NCBI GenBank assembly: GCA_017649745.1
Contig: JAGCGE010000167.1
Span: 1 to 48,874 of the forward strand
From: Clostridiales bacterium
GTDB lineage: Bacteria > Bacillota_A > Clostridia > Saccharofermentanales > Saccharofermentanaceae
Length of the DNA: 48,874 nt
Reading direction: 5' to 3'
The notes under the pieces are model-generated. The model ran no database searches. It saw only the letters and a program-made list of their open reading frames with translations, and had not been told where the DNA came from. Of this stretch, positions 16,881 to 23,999 are shown one piece after another. Position 1 is the stretch's first letter, and each line of letters starts with the position of its first letter. Position numbers and translations under genes: made by a program.

Positions 16881-16916
16881 CAAAAGTGTCGCATATTTTC
16901 TATGGAGGTAACGAAA

Positions 16917-17147
16917 ATGAGATTTATGCAGTGTAAGATCAACAGTGAGGAAGACAATGCAAGATTGGCAGAAGTACTTGGAAACCTGGATCCTGATGAT
17001 TATCGGATCATGAATAACGCCTACAATGAGGCTTATCAGACTGGTATCGACAGGACAGGAGTGGTGGTATTTGGAACCATGTTCGCTGCAAGTGTAGCTC
17101 TTCACTATATCGGCAATGCGATTCTCAAAAAGCGGCTGAATAAGTGA
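16917..17147 (+). CDS. Small membrane-anchored early protein
   Basis: 76 residues from ATG 16917; the ATG at 16902 is part of the ribosome site (ATGGAGG). Soluble acidic first half (EDNARLAEVLGNLDPDDY), then a C-terminal membrane helix (GVVVFGTMFAASVALHYIG) and basic end (KKRLNK), a tail-anchored layout. Function unknown. Confidence 0.55.
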   Translation: MRFMQCKINSEEDNARLAEVLGNLDPDDYRIMNNAYNEAYQTGIDRTGVVVFGTMFAASVALHYIGNAILKKRLNK

Positions 17148-17163
17148 GACACAAGTTAAGACC

Positions 17164-17197
17164 TGTGGGGCCTGATATTCAAGGCCTCGCAGTTTTT
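17164..17197 (+). terminator. Terminator with GATATT in the loop
   Basis: An extended stem around GGCCT/AGGCC with loop GATATTCA, followed by GTTTTT. It overlaps the CGC element of the next promoter. Confidence 0.75.
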
Positions 17198-17213
17198 GCA
17201 GCTCCTTTAATGG
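17186..17213 (+). promoter_or_regulatory. CGC-N15 promoter 8
   Basis: CGC 17188-17190, spacer AGTTTTTGCAGCTCC (15), TTTAAT 17206-17211, then GG. The -10 nearly abuts the ribosome site AAAGGAGG, so the 5' leader is very short. Confidence 0.75.
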
Positions 17214-17229
17214 AAAGGAGGATACACAA

Positions 17230-17349
17230 ATGAAAAACATTTTAATGACAGCAGTAACGGCGTTTGGTGCAGCATTCTGCACTACACTCGCTATCGAATG
17301 CTTATTAATGGCAGTGGAAGTGTGGATCCAGGGCAAAAAAGAGTCCTGA
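17230..17349 (+). CDS. 39-residue membrane peptide
   Basis: ATG 17230 follows GGAAAGGAGG. The peptide MKNILMTAVTAFGAAFCTTL continues through one long hydrophobic helix to a short basic end (WIQGKKES). Single membrane segment. It has its own promoter and terminator, which supports a real gene despite its size. Function unknown. Confidence 0.6.
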   Translation: MKNILMTAVTAFGAAFCTTLAIECLLMAVEVWIQGKKES

Positions 17350-17370
17350 TCTGGGGCTCTTTTTTTTTCT
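17341..17370 (+). terminator. Terminator overlapping a stop codon
   Basis: GAGTCC pairs with GGGCTC (one T-G) over TGATCTG; then nine T. Confidence 0.85.
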
Positions 17371-17397
17371 TCGCATAATATTCAGACCCTTTTATGC
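17370..17397 (+). promoter_or_regulatory. CGC-N15 promoter 9
   Basis: CGC 17372-17374, spacer ATAATATTCAGACCC (15), TTTTAT 17390-17395, then G. Confidence 0.75.
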
Positions 17398-17427
17398 AAT
17401 AACAAACTAAAAAAGGAGGGTTTTGTA

Positions 17428-17754
17428 ATGTATATGTTTTGGTTTAATGGAAACCACAGGACAGATGACACTATCTATTGCTCAAAAATAGTACGTGTCC
17501 TCGATGGGAATTACAGGAGAAAAAAAGAAGAAGCTTATATCGTAGAACTGGATCCGAACGGTGCTATTCCGAAATCCAATAAATGGAATCGGGCAATAGT
17601 ATCTAAGGAAGAAGGGAAGGTATGGCAAAGAAGATTCTGGTTAAGCACAGAGGACTATGAGAAAGCAATGGATATTGTCAATGACTACCTGAAGGAAAGA
17701 TGGCTGAAAGTGCAGAGACAAGCGGACAACCTTAGAGGTGGTATTGCAATGTAA
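17428..17754 (+). CDS. Small early protein
   Basis: 108 residues, AAAGGAGG upstream. Beta-rich first half (IVRVLDGNYRRKKEEAYIVE) and a C-terminal helix (YEKAMDIVNDYLKERWLKV). No family recognised. Own promoter; a terminator follows at 17769. Confidence 0.55.
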   Translation: MYMFWFNGNHRTDDTIYCSKIVRVLDGNYRRKKEEAYIVELDPNGAIPKSNKWNRAIVSKEEGKVWQRRFWLSTEDYEKAMDIVNDYLKERWLKVQRQADNLRGGIAM

Positions 17755-17768
17755 TTAACAAAAACTGG

Positions 17769-17798
17769 GAGTGCAAGCAACAAGCGCTCTTGGTTTTC
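17769..17798 (+). terminator. Terminator with AGCAA loop
   Basis: GAGTGC pairs with GCGCTC (one T-G) around AAGCAACAA; short T-rich tail. Confidence 0.65.
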
Positions 17799-17822
17799 GC
17801 GATTATTTTTGGAGGGTTTGAT

Positions 17823-18053
17823 ATGGAAGAATTAATTCATTACATGCAGAAGTATTACGACGAGCTTGAAACATCGGATGAAAAAATGGGTTTTGTAATG
17901 TATATGGCCGAAGCATTCAAGCGCTATGCCACCGTAAAGATACGCATTGATCGTGAGCAGAATAGGGGATTTGAAAAACTTAGGAGAATGATAAATGAGC
18001 AGAAGAAAGTCATACATGAAGTACAAGAAAAGGAGGAAACTGACAATGAATGA
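17823..18053 (+). CDS. Small charged helical protein
   Basis: 76 residues from ATG 17823 (TTTGGAGGG upstream). Helical, coiled-coil-like C-terminus (RRMINEQKKVIHEVQEKEE). No promoter of the CGC type directly before it: the CGC at 17799 lacks a -10 at the right distance, so it is probably expressed by read-through. Overlaps the next gene by 8 bases. Confidence 0.55.
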   Translation: MEELIHYMQKYYDELETSDEKMGFVMYMAEAFKRYATVKIRIDREQNRGFEKLRRMINEQKKVIHEVQEKEETDNE

Positions 18054-18300
18054 AGCAGAAAAAAAGATATTAAAGGAACGCTTCGAGCGTTATGATCATC
18101 TTTGTAACTTGTATGATTCCAACAAGGAGTTCAAGGCATTTGTCGATAAGACCTGCCGTAACTACAACTTGCACAAAGATATTTGCTTACTGCATAAGAC
18201 TGTACAGGAGGTGGCCGACTACTACGAGCATAAGGACGATGGCATCCTGGATCAGCCTAAGTGCTGTTGTGAGCTGGAACCAGAGGACAAGTCCTGTTGA
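18046..18300 (+). CDS. Small Cys-rich early protein
   Basis: 84 residues from ATG 18046 (AGGAGG upstream), coupled to the gene before. Helical, with a C-terminal cluster (PKCCCELEPEDKSC) that could bind metal. GATATTT occurs inside its coding region (18179) and at its stop. Function unknown. Confidence 0.5.
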   Translation: MNEAEKKILKERFERYDHLCNLYDSNKEFKAFVDKTCRNYNLHKDICLLHKTVQEVADYYEHKDDGILDQPKCCCELEPEDKSC

Positions 18301-18306
18301 TATTTG

Positions 18307-18335
18307 TTGCGCGAATTTTACAAATGCTATAGTGA
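18307..18335 (+). promoter_or_regulatory. CGC-N15 promoter 10 (tRNA-like RNA)
   Basis: CGC 18310-18312, spacer GAATTTTACAAATGC (15), TATAGT 18328-18333, then G. Expected start (~18340) falls at the 5' end of the tRNA-like RNA. Confidence 0.75.
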
Positions 18336-18336
18336 G

Positions 18337-18412
18337 AGACAGATAGCTCAGTTGGGAGAGCACCTAACAGAGATGTTAGAAGTGGTCGTGGGTTCGAGCC
18401 CCACTCTGACTC
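18337..18412 (+). tRNA. tRNA-like RNA with abnormal anticodon arm
   Basis: Acceptor AGACAGA/TCTGACT (one A-A mismatch, extendable by GAG/CTC), D arm GCTC...GAGC with the usual AGTTGGGA loop, T arm GTGGG-TTCGAGC-CCCAC (all canonical). The anticodon stem CTAAC/GTTAG encloses only six bases (AGAGAT) and has no U33; the variable region is eight bases. No CCA is encoded. A decoding role is doubtful; a tRNA mimic or degenerate tRNA is more likely. Confidence 0.6.
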
Positions 18413-18451
18413 TCTTACGTTTTCTATTTATATTTGTGAAAGGAGCGCAAA

Positions 18452-19135
18452 ATGAATGACGTAGTAGTAACCAGAAACAACTTTAAGAACATGAGAATGT
18501 CCTACGGTATTAAGTTGAAGGATATTTCTCAGAAATGCGGAGTGTCCGAGAGCTGCATTAACAACTTCGAGAACTCAACGGGGTCCTATATGGACACCAA
18601 CGCACGTGACTACAACAAGAGCAAGATCTGCCGAACTTTGCAGGAGATGATCGAAAGCAAAATTCTCAATCTTTACGATGTTCCTGAGAAGGAGGAAAAG
18701 AAAGTGGAAGCTAAAGAAAAGAGGAAACTTGGTGGACTTCTTGCTGAGTCAGATATTCCCAGGAAGACTTTGTGCGATTATATCATCGCATATTGTAAGC
18801 ACAACACGATCAGCACTGGAGAATTCTGCAAGATGTGCAAGATTAACGCGGTGTATACGTCTCCTTCGGCCGGAAAAGGACAGGTCTATGCTACTGTAGG
18901 AACCCTTGATAAGATCCTTGGTGCCACGGGTTGGACCAAAGAACAAATAATGGCAGGCTTCAAAACAGAAGATATTCCTAAGCCGGTAGTAAAGGAAGAG
19001 GCTCCGGTGAAAGAGGACAGAAGGAACGTTGTATGTACAATGGAGAACGGTAAATATTTCATTGAATATGACGTGGTCACACGTATAAAGAGGAACATCA
19101 GCAAGGAAGAATTCCTTAAGGAGGTGGGTGGATGA
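18452..19135 (+). CDS. XRE-type HTH protein
   Basis: 227 residues, GAAAGGAG upstream. Residues ~8-42 are a helix-turn-helix (MSYGIKLKDISQKCGVSESC). A second helical domain (residues ~100-175) has NTISTGEFCKMCKIN and a linker PKPVVKEEAPVKED leads to a C-terminal strand-rich segment (YFIEYDVVTRIKRNISKEEF). No peptidase domain as in LexA/CI repressors. Probably a transcription regulator of the early region. Confidence 0.65.
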   Translation: MNDVVVTRNNFKNMRMSYGIKLKDISQKCGVSESCINNFENSTGSYMDTNARDYNKSKICRTLQEMIESKILNLYDVPEKEEKKVEAKEKRKLGGLLAESDIPRKTLCDYIIAYCKHNTISTGEFCKMCKINAVYTSPSAGKGQVYATVGTLDKILGATGWTKEQIMAGFKTEDIPKPVVKEEAPVKEDRRNVVCTMENGKYFIEYDVVTRIKRNISKEEFLKEVGG

Positions 19136-19318
19136 ATGATCTGGACATGTCTTAAGATAGCGTGTACGGTCATGATATTTGACTTTATGGCCGATTGGTT
19201 CAGGGGGCTTACAGAGCCCTCTGACTATTTTGATTATTGCTATAACTGCAAAGCCGGGTTCTGTATGGAGATCCCGGAATCAGAGGGGTGCAAAAAATGG
19301 CGGGAAAAAAAGGCATGA
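19136..19318 (+). CDS. Small Cys-rich membrane-associated protein
   Basis: 60 residues, starting right after the previous stop with AAGGAGG upstream. Hydrophobic N-terminal segment (MIWTCLKIACTVMIFDFM), then YCYNCKAGFCMEIPESEGC, possibly a metal site. No family recognised. Confidence 0.5.
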   Translation: MIWTCLKIACTVMIFDFMADWFRGLTEPSDYFDYCYNCKAGFCMEIPESEGCKKWREKKA

Positions 19319-19578
19319 AAGGTAACTTCGACGACAGTGTCGGTAATGATATTTTAGAAACTACTGAACGTTGCGAAGAAGCTTACCACAGGTTAATAAT
19401 GGCGATCGTTAAAACCGCTGCAAAGCAAAGAGATCGCAAGTTCTTCTATAGCGACTGGTTCATGATGTTGATGCCGAGGATTGATGGACCAGCGCTGTGG
19501 AAACAAATAGAGGAAAACTATAGGGAATATGGTAATTGGTGCCGCTTTGACGACACCGAATTTTTAAATGGAATGTAA
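19297..19578 (+). CDS. Small helical protein
   Basis: 93 residues from ATG 19297 (GAGGGG eight bases upstream); overlaps the previous gene by 22 bases. Helical (ERCEEAYHRLIMAIVKTAAK), aromatic-rich middle (KFFYSDWFMMLMPRIDG). No family recognised. Confidence 0.5.
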   Translation: MAGKKGMKGNFDDSVGNDILETTERCEEAYHRLIMAIVKTAAKQRDRKFFYSDWFMMLMPRIDGPALWKQIEENYREYGNWCRFDDTEFLNGM

Positions 19579-19590
19579 GGAGGAATAAAT

Positions 19591-20409
19591 ATGGGAAACA
19601 TTTTTGAATGGCAGGTTGATCCAAAGGCATGCAAGTATTACAACGATGCTTATGACGTTATATTTGTAGATGATTTGCGTGAGCTGAGATTCTGCAGATA
19701 CTGTGAGCCTATGGCTACAAACATCGACGGTAAGTATCATATGGTCGTTAAGGTTAATAACATGATAGTTGACTACATCACTAGGGACCGGGCTCTGTGC
19801 TACTACGACCGTGATCATCACCGTTGGTGTACCAAGATAAATAATTATAGAGCTATTTACTGGCAGGTGATACGCCCTGATGATAACATATTTATTAACG
19901 TTCTTGTAGGAATAGCAATCGATGAGATAGCCGGCAGCAAGACAGATTTATCTGTTGACGACATAACTCATCGCATCAAGAGCCGTTTTGGTATTTGGTA
20001 TGATTCTTATTGTCATAAGACGCAATATGAAGGGCGCTGGACATCGACGTCAGCAGCTATAAAAGTTCCGGACAACTTCTATGATGACAGTAATGAATCC
20101 GTCAAGTTATATTTTGACAATAAGCCGGTACATATTAACACCAATATCAAGGTCGACGAGCTTCCGCAGCCTAAATTTGTCCAGTTCAACGATGACTACA
20201 CTACCGTCGTGTGGAAAGACGGAACTCACACCACTGTCAAGAGAACACGCGGCGATGCATATGACGAAGAGAAGGCCATAGCTATGGCTGTAATTAAAAA
20301 GATGTGTGGCGATAATGGATCAGAGATGGACCGGTATTTTAAGAAGTTCTTCGAACATAGCGTGGATATATCCAATTCTAAAAAGAAGAAAGGAGCGAAG
20401 AAGAAATGA
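19591..20409 (+). CDS. Phage protein with conserved 'W-x-D-G-x-T-x-V' C-terminal domain
   Basis: 272 residues, AAGGAGG upstream. The C-terminal ~80 residues (FVQFNDDYTTVVWKDGTHTT, then YDEEKAIAMAVIKKMCG) match a short domain common in Firmicutes phages and usually a stand-alone protein; here it is fused to ~170 residues of unknown N-terminal domain with Cys/His clusters (FCRYCEPM, HHRWC). Basic tail KKKKGAKKK. Function unknown. Confidence 0.55.
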   Translation: MGNIFEWQVDPKACKYYNDAYDVIFVDDLRELRFCRYCEPMATNIDGKYHMVVKVNNMIVDYITRDRALCYYDRDHHRWCTKINNYRAIYWQVIRPDDNIFINVLVGIAIDEIAGSKTDLSVDDITHRIKSRFGIWYDSYCHKTQYEGRWTSTSAAIKVPDNFYDDSNESVKLYFDNKPVHINTNIKVDELPQPKFVQFNDDYTTVVWKDGTHTTVKRTRGDAYDEEKAIAMAVIKKMCGDNGSEMDRYFKKFFEHSVDISNSKKKKGAKKK

Positions 20410-20654
20410 TAGCAAAGATCTATTTTTTGGTAGGTACCGTTAACTACCACAGTGATAGTATACCCAATGCATTTGCATTCCCGTCCAGGATATTTGGAGC
20501 GGACGAGGAAGCTCAGGCCATACGTGAATACGAACGTTTGGCTAAGCGCAACTTTGATATTTATGAGTCATTCCAGTATGCCTACTGTGTAAAGATGGTC
20601 GGCGAAACCAAGTCTATTGTCAGGGGCGAAGACTGGATGCTTGGCTATATGTGA
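20406..20654 (+). CDS. Small early protein
   Basis: 82 residues, coupled to the previous gene (ATGA). Alpha/beta pattern (MIAKIYFLVGTVNYHSDS; EEAQAIREYERLAK). No family recognised. Confidence 0.5.
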   Translation: MIAKIYFLVGTVNYHSDSIPNAFAFPSRIFGADEEAQAIREYERLAKRNFDIYESFQYAYCVKMVGETKSIVRGEDWMLGYM

Positions 20655-20666
20655 GGTGGATGAACA

Positions 20667-20993
20667 ATGAGACTAACTTTTAATATTCCAGATCCTCCTA
20701 AGAATCAATGTATTACTGATATTTCACTTCACTTCTTAGACGGTCAATTAGTTGAGTATACTGCACCATCTGGATGGGTTGTAAAAGAACAGCCTAAAAT
20801 AGAAAAGTTACTACCTTGCACATGTGGCTATAATAGGCGGCATTTGTGGATGAATACACATCCAGGAGAACAAACATGGTTTTATACTTGCGGTGACTGC
20901 GGTAAAACGGTGTATGGCAAGAATAAAACCGATCTGAGAAGGAAGTGGAATGAAACTATCAGAAAGGAGGCGAATAATGAAGGTAGTGATTGA
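20667..20993 (+). CDS. Zinc-ribbon protein, Lar-like
   Basis: 108 residues, GAGGTG upstream. CTCGY..CGDCGKTVYG with a following helix (DLRRKWNETIRKE) matches the zinc ribbon-helix of Lar-type restriction-alleviation proteins common in phages. In that family some members help the phage evade type I restriction; activity here is not shown. Overlaps the next gene by 17 bases. Confidence 0.55.
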   Translation: MRLTFNIPDPPKNQCITDISLHFLDGQLVEYTAPSGWVVKEQPKIEKLLPCTCGYNRRHLWMNTHPGEQTWFYTCGDCGKTVYGKNKTDLRRKWNETIRKEANNEGSD

Positions 20994-21441
20994 TATTTCA
21001 GAAGATGTGTACACAAGGCTTTTTGACAATGGCATACAAGACAACGAAATAGCGGTAGACGATGTATGTGAAATGGCAAGAGCATTAAGACTTGGCACGA
21101 CGCTTCCGAGCGAAGATGCGATCAGCAGAGAAGAAGCCGTAAAAGCAATATACGGTTATTCAATTAATATTGAAATGAGCAGAGGCATAGGACAGTACAA
21201 AACACAAATCACTAATATGCTGCAATCTGTTCATGAAGCGCAAAAGAAACTGATTGAGAATTTACCATCTGTCACTCCTGCGGAAAATGTAGCACATTGG
21301 ATAGTGCACCCCAAAGGTGTATACGCTCATATAGTATGCAGTAACTGTTTGACGTGTGCACCATATGACTGTGAAACAAACTACTGTCCTAAGTGTGGAA
21401 GGAAGATGGAGGTGACACAAGATGAGTTACAGAAGACCTAG
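20977..21441 (+). CDS. C-terminal zinc-ribbon phage protein
   Basis: 154 residues from ATG 20977 (AAAGGAGG upstream). Helical N-terminal part with DAISREEAVKAI, then a zinc ribbon (CSNCLTCAPYDCETNYCPKC). This 'DAISRxxAI...LPS...CPxCG' layout recurs in many Clostridia phages and mobile elements. Function unknown; nucleic-acid or protein binding is likely. Confidence 0.6.
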   Translation: MKVVIDISEDVYTRLFDNGIQDNEIAVDDVCEMARALRLGTTLPSEDAISREEAVKAIYGYSINIEMSRGIGQYKTQITNMLQSVHEAQKKLIENLPSVTPAENVAHWIVHPKGVYAHIVCSNCLTCAPYDCETNYCPKCGRKMEVTQDELQKT

Positions 21442-21483
21442 ATGTATATATTACATTGTTAAATGAAAGGAGCGAGGAGGAGA

Positions 21484-21645
21484 ATGAGTGATATTTTCAA
21501 TAAGTATTATTCTTGGCTAAGTGATAAGCTTGGTACAAAAGTAGATCTTGATGTACTTGAAAAACTTATAGAAAATGGAAAGTTACCTAAGGAGTATGAA
21601 TTTGGAAGATATTTAGATACACTTCTTCCAAAGATAAACAAATAA
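21484..21645 (+). CDS. Small helical protein
   Basis: 53 residues from ATG 21484 (GAGGAGGAG upstream). Helical (MSDIFNKYYSWLSDKLG; VDLDVLEKLIENG). The start codon is followed at once by GATATTTT. No family recognised. Confidence 0.5.
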   Translation: MSDIFNKYYSWLSDKLGTKVDLDVLEKLIENGKLPKEYEFGRYLDTLLPKINK

Positions 21646-21657
21646 GGAGGTGTAGAA

Positions 21658-21987
21658 ATGACAAGGAGTGATATTTTGGACAAAGCAAAGGAATGTGTAT
21701 GTGGTCAGAGGGAGCAGGACTATGGATCTCCAGAGAGCAATTTTGGTTTGATTGCTGACTTATGGTCTGTGTACTTGGGCTTTGATATTTCGCCGGTGGA
21801 TGTGGCGATGATGATGATCATGCTTAAGACCGCACGGATTAAGAATGGTGGAGGAACAGGTGACAGCTTTGTTGACATCGCTGGATATTCTGCCTGCGCT
21901 GGTGAGATTAACAGCATGTCCGAACCGGAAGCAGTTCGTATCAACGGCGAGCCTGTGTTCAGGATGAGAGGTGATGAGAATGTTTGA
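21658..21987 (+). CDS. DUF6378 family protein
   Basis: 109 residues, AAGGAGG upstream. QREQDYGSPESNFGLIADLW, DVAMMMIMLKTAR and SFVDIAGYSACAGEI are the conserved blocks of DUF6378, an all-helical family widespread in phages; the conserved Glu/Asp resemble an all-alpha NTP pyrophosphatase (MazG-like) fold. A nucleotide-pool role is possible but not proven. Overlaps the next gene. Confidence 0.7.
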   Translation: MTRSDILDKAKECVCGQREQDYGSPESNFGLIADLWSVYLGFDISPVDVAMMMIMLKTARIKNGGGTGDSFVDIAGYSACAGEINSMSEPEAVRINGEPVFRMRGDENV

Positions 21988-22162
21988 TCCGAATGAGCTG
22001 AAATACGTACAGGAGGTATTCTCCAAACTTGACGCTTCTGACTTCGATGTCGAGGATCAGCTCCTTTATATTCAATTGCTCAATGACTTAATGACGTTTG
22101 AGAAGGAGATGATCGCTAAGTACTCCCATCAGCGTCCGATAAAGTTCTTGATTAAGTTATAG
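21980..22162 (+). CDS. Small helical protein
   Basis: 60 residues; ATG 21980 is eight bases after GAGG (an ATG at 21974 is too close). Acidic helical first half (VFSKLDASDFDVEDQLLYI), basic end (HQRPIKFLIKL). No family recognised. Confidence 0.5.
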   Translation: MFDPNELKYVQEVFSKLDASDFDVEDQLLYIQLLNDLMTFEKEMIAKYSHQRPIKFLIKL

Positions 22163-22163
22163 C

Positions 22164-22191
22164 CACGCGATATTTTCAAAGTCTATAATGG
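22164..22191 (+). promoter_or_regulatory. CGC-N15 promoter 11
   Basis: CGC 22166-22168, spacer GATATTTTCAAAGTC (15), TATAAT 22184-22189, then GG. The spacer begins with the full GATATTTT motif. The -10 nearly touches the ribosome site AAAGGAGG, so the leader is very short. Confidence 0.8.
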
Positions 22192-22207
22192 AAAGGAGGT
22201 GACGACT

Positions 22208-22384
22208 ATGAGTCGAAAAGGATTGCAGATCATAAGCTTGATAGCTACTGCTGTAGGCATGGGCGCCGGGGTTGTATCCCAGGCAGTCGGCGAAAAGCAG
22301 CAGGAGTTAATCATCGAAGAGAAAGTGGCCGAAAAGACGAAAGAGCAGTTCGCCGAAATTCTTAAAAATAAAGGGAAGTCCTAA
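22208..22384 (+). CDS. Small membrane protein
   Basis: 58 residues from ATG 22208. One membrane helix (LQIISLIATAVGMGAGVVSQ), then a charged helix (EEKVAEKTKEQFAEILKN). Probably associated with the membrane genes that follow. Own promoter and terminator. Confidence 0.6.
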   Translation: MSRKGLQIISLIATAVGMGAGVVSQAVGEKQQELIIEEKVAEKTKEQFAEILKNKGKS

Positions 22385-22405
22385 ATGGGCTTCTCTTTTG
22401 TTTTT
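22375..22405 (+). terminator. Terminator overlapping a stop codon
   Basis: GAAGTCC pairs with GGGCTTC (one T-G) over TAAAT; T-rich tract follows. Confidence 0.85.
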
Positions 22406-22416
22406 GGAGGGTAAAA

Positions 22417-22656
22417 ATGAGAAAAGTCAGGGAGTCCACACGACTCTATAGAGTTTATAGAGATGTGGCAATCCAGGAGTTAAGGGAGTTACTACGGACA
22501 AGTAACAAGCCAGCCATCCAGACTGTTGAAGAATACATACAGAAAGCAGACAGATATTCTAGTAATAACCTAAACAGTAGCTGGATGTTCTCTATTGCTA
22601 AGGACGTTGGGTTGGAAGTCCTTGACGAATTATTAGAGAAAGGAGCGTGGCAATGA
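22417..22656 (+). CDS. Small helical protein
   Basis: 79 residues, GGAGGG upstream. Basic N-terminal helix (RLYRVYRDVAIQELRELL), then VEEYIQKADRY and DVGLEVLDELLEKG. Overlaps the next start by 4 bases. No family recognised. Confidence 0.5.
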   Translation: MRKVRESTRLYRVYRDVAIQELRELLRTSNKPAIQTVEEYIQKADRYSSNNLNSSWMFSIAKDVGLEVLDELLEKGAWQ

Positions 22657-23408
22657 GAATCAGGGAACTTATCAAGATTGTAACAGAAGCCTGTAAGGAA
22701 CATTCACCTGAGTTATTGACGGGATTTGGCATTGCAGGATTCTGGACAACCACGATAATGGCTATACAAGCTACACCTAGGGCGATGAAGAGAGTTGAAG
22801 AGAAAAAGAAGGAGCTTGGTAAAGAGAAACTCTCTGTAACAGAAACAGTCTCTGTAGTATGGCCGTTCTATATTCCTGCGGCGGTGATGGGATCAGCATC
22901 TACAGTAGCAGTAGTAGGATCTACAACGAAGTTGCTGAAGACAAATACGGTTCTTGCAACGGGCTTAGCTATCTCCGAAACAGCAAGAAAGGAGTTTGAG
23001 GAGAAAGCAAAAGAAGTGGTTGGCGAGAAGAAGGTCAACGAGATCAAGGAAGAAGTGGCGAAGGAAGATATGAGACGCCATGATATTCCTACAAACAGTC
23101 TTCACATAGTAGGAGGGTGCGGTACAGTATTATGCCATGAGACTGTGACTAACCAATACTTCATGTCAGATCATGAGACAGTAAGGAAAATCATTAATGA
23201 TTTGAACTATCAGCTTATGAATGACATGTACATCACGGTGAATGAGTACTGTGATGCGTTTAACATTGATCACGTGCCTTGGGGCGATGATATGAGATGG
23301 GATGTCAATAGGAGGCAATTTGATCCGAGATATTATGCGGATCTGGCTAAAGATGGTCGACCTTGTCTGGTTATTGACTTTGACAAGGATGATTACTTTA
23401 ATGTTTAA
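22653..23408 (+). CDS. DUF6353 family membrane protein (copy A)
   Basis: 251 residues from ATG 22653 (GAAAGGAG upstream). HSPELLTGFGIAGFWTTTIM, then ATPRAMKRVEEKKKEL, then WPFYIPAAVMGSASTVAVVG are the conserved blocks of DUF6353: two membrane segments in the first half and a soluble C-terminal domain (MNDMYITVNEY, PCLVIDFDKDDY). A paralogue lies at 24699. Function unknown; possibly a membrane platform for early phage processes. Confidence 0.7.
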   Translation: MRIRELIKIVTEACKEHSPELLTGFGIAGFWTTTIMAIQATPRAMKRVEEKKKELGKEKLSVTETVSVVWPFYIPAAVMGSASTVAVVGSTTKLLKTNTVLATGLAISETARKEFEEKAKEVVGEKKVNEIKEEVAKEDMRRHDIPTNSLHIVGGCGTVLCHETVTNQYFMSDHETVRKIINDLNYQLMNDMYITVNEYCDAFNIDHVPWGDDMRWDVNRRQFDPRYYADLAKDGRPCLVIDFDKDDYFNV

Positions 23409-23419
23409 ACTTGGTATAA

Positions 23420-23449
23420 GGGCGTCTGGATATTCTGGGCGTCCTTTAT
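23420..23449 (+). terminator. Weak terminator with GATATT in the loop
   Basis: GGGCGTC pairs with GGCGTCC (two wobble pairs) around TGGATATTCTG; short T-rich tail. Confidence 0.5.
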
Positions 23450-23478
23450 CACGCGTAATATGCAACCTATATTATAGG
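23450..23478 (+). promoter_or_regulatory. CGC-N15 promoter 12
   Basis: CGC 23452-23454, spacer GTAATATGCAACCTA (15), TATTAT 23470-23475, then A. Confidence 0.7.
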
Positions 23479-23513
23479 AAGAAATTTCCAGTAAAAGAAA
23501 GGAGACTAAAATC

Positions 23514-23792
23514 ATGAATGATGCAGTCGAAAACGTAGTAACAGAGGTACTTGATAACGGAGTCGAAGTAACGACCTTACTTCCGGAAGTTCCTCAGAAG
23601 TCGAATTCTGGCAAGTGGATTGCAGGAGCGGCAGTCGGAGGAACCGTTGTGGGTGGATTACTCACATGGGGAATCTCGAAGATCGCAAAGAAGATCGCAA
23701 AGAAGAGACTTCTGAAGAAGAACACGGAGAAGATCAATACTGAAGATCCTGAACCGGCCGATGATATCGACGAGGACGACGATCAGAAGTAA
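23514..23792 (+). CDS. Small single-pass membrane protein
   Basis: 92 residues, AAAGGAG upstream. Gly-rich membrane helix (WIAGAAVGGTVVGGLLTWGI), basic stretch (KIAKKIAKKRLLKK) and an acidic tail (DDIDEDDDQK). Probably an accessory of the DUF6353 membrane proteins. Function unknown. Confidence 0.6.
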   Translation: MNDAVENVVTEVLDNGVEVTTLLPEVPQKSNSGKWIAGAAVGGTVVGGLLTWGISKIAKKIAKKRLLKKNTEKINTEDPEPADDIDEDDDQK

Positions 23793-23830
23793 TTAAGGTC
23801 AAGAAAAACTGAATATTGATTCCAAAAGGA

Positions 23831-23862
23831 GGAGTCCTGAACAAGGGCTTCTCTTTTTTCTT
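23831..23862 (+). terminator. Terminator
   Basis: GGAGTCC pairs with GGGCTTC through wobble pairs; T-rich tract follows. Confidence 0.6.
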
Positions 23863-23879
23863 TGGAGAAAGGAGCGAGT

Positions 23880-23993
23880 ATGGATCCAGAACTGAAAGGG
23901 TATGATACTGATGAAGGTTACATGGGGTGGATAAACGACCACTATGAGCTCTTCTCTAGTTATCGTGACTATAGAGATCATATGGAGAGGTGA
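23880..23993 (+). CDS. 37-residue acidic peptide
   Basis: ATG 23880 follows GAAAGGAGCG. Tyr/Asp-rich (MDPELKGYDTDEGYMGW, SSYRDYRDHMER). Good ribosome site and position between terminator and next gene support it. Function unknown. Confidence 0.5.
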   Translation: MDPELKGYDTDEGYMGWINDHYELFSSYRDYRDHMER

Positions 23994-23999
23994 TATTTT

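Noticed and set aside
17799..17823. CGC at 17799 as another promoter
   Set aside because: No hexamer follows after 15 bases; the sequence goes straight into a ribosome site.
21422..21466. 14-codon frame with GGAGGTG upstream
   Set aside because: MSYRRPRCIYYIVK has a good ribosome site but is too short to support without comparison.
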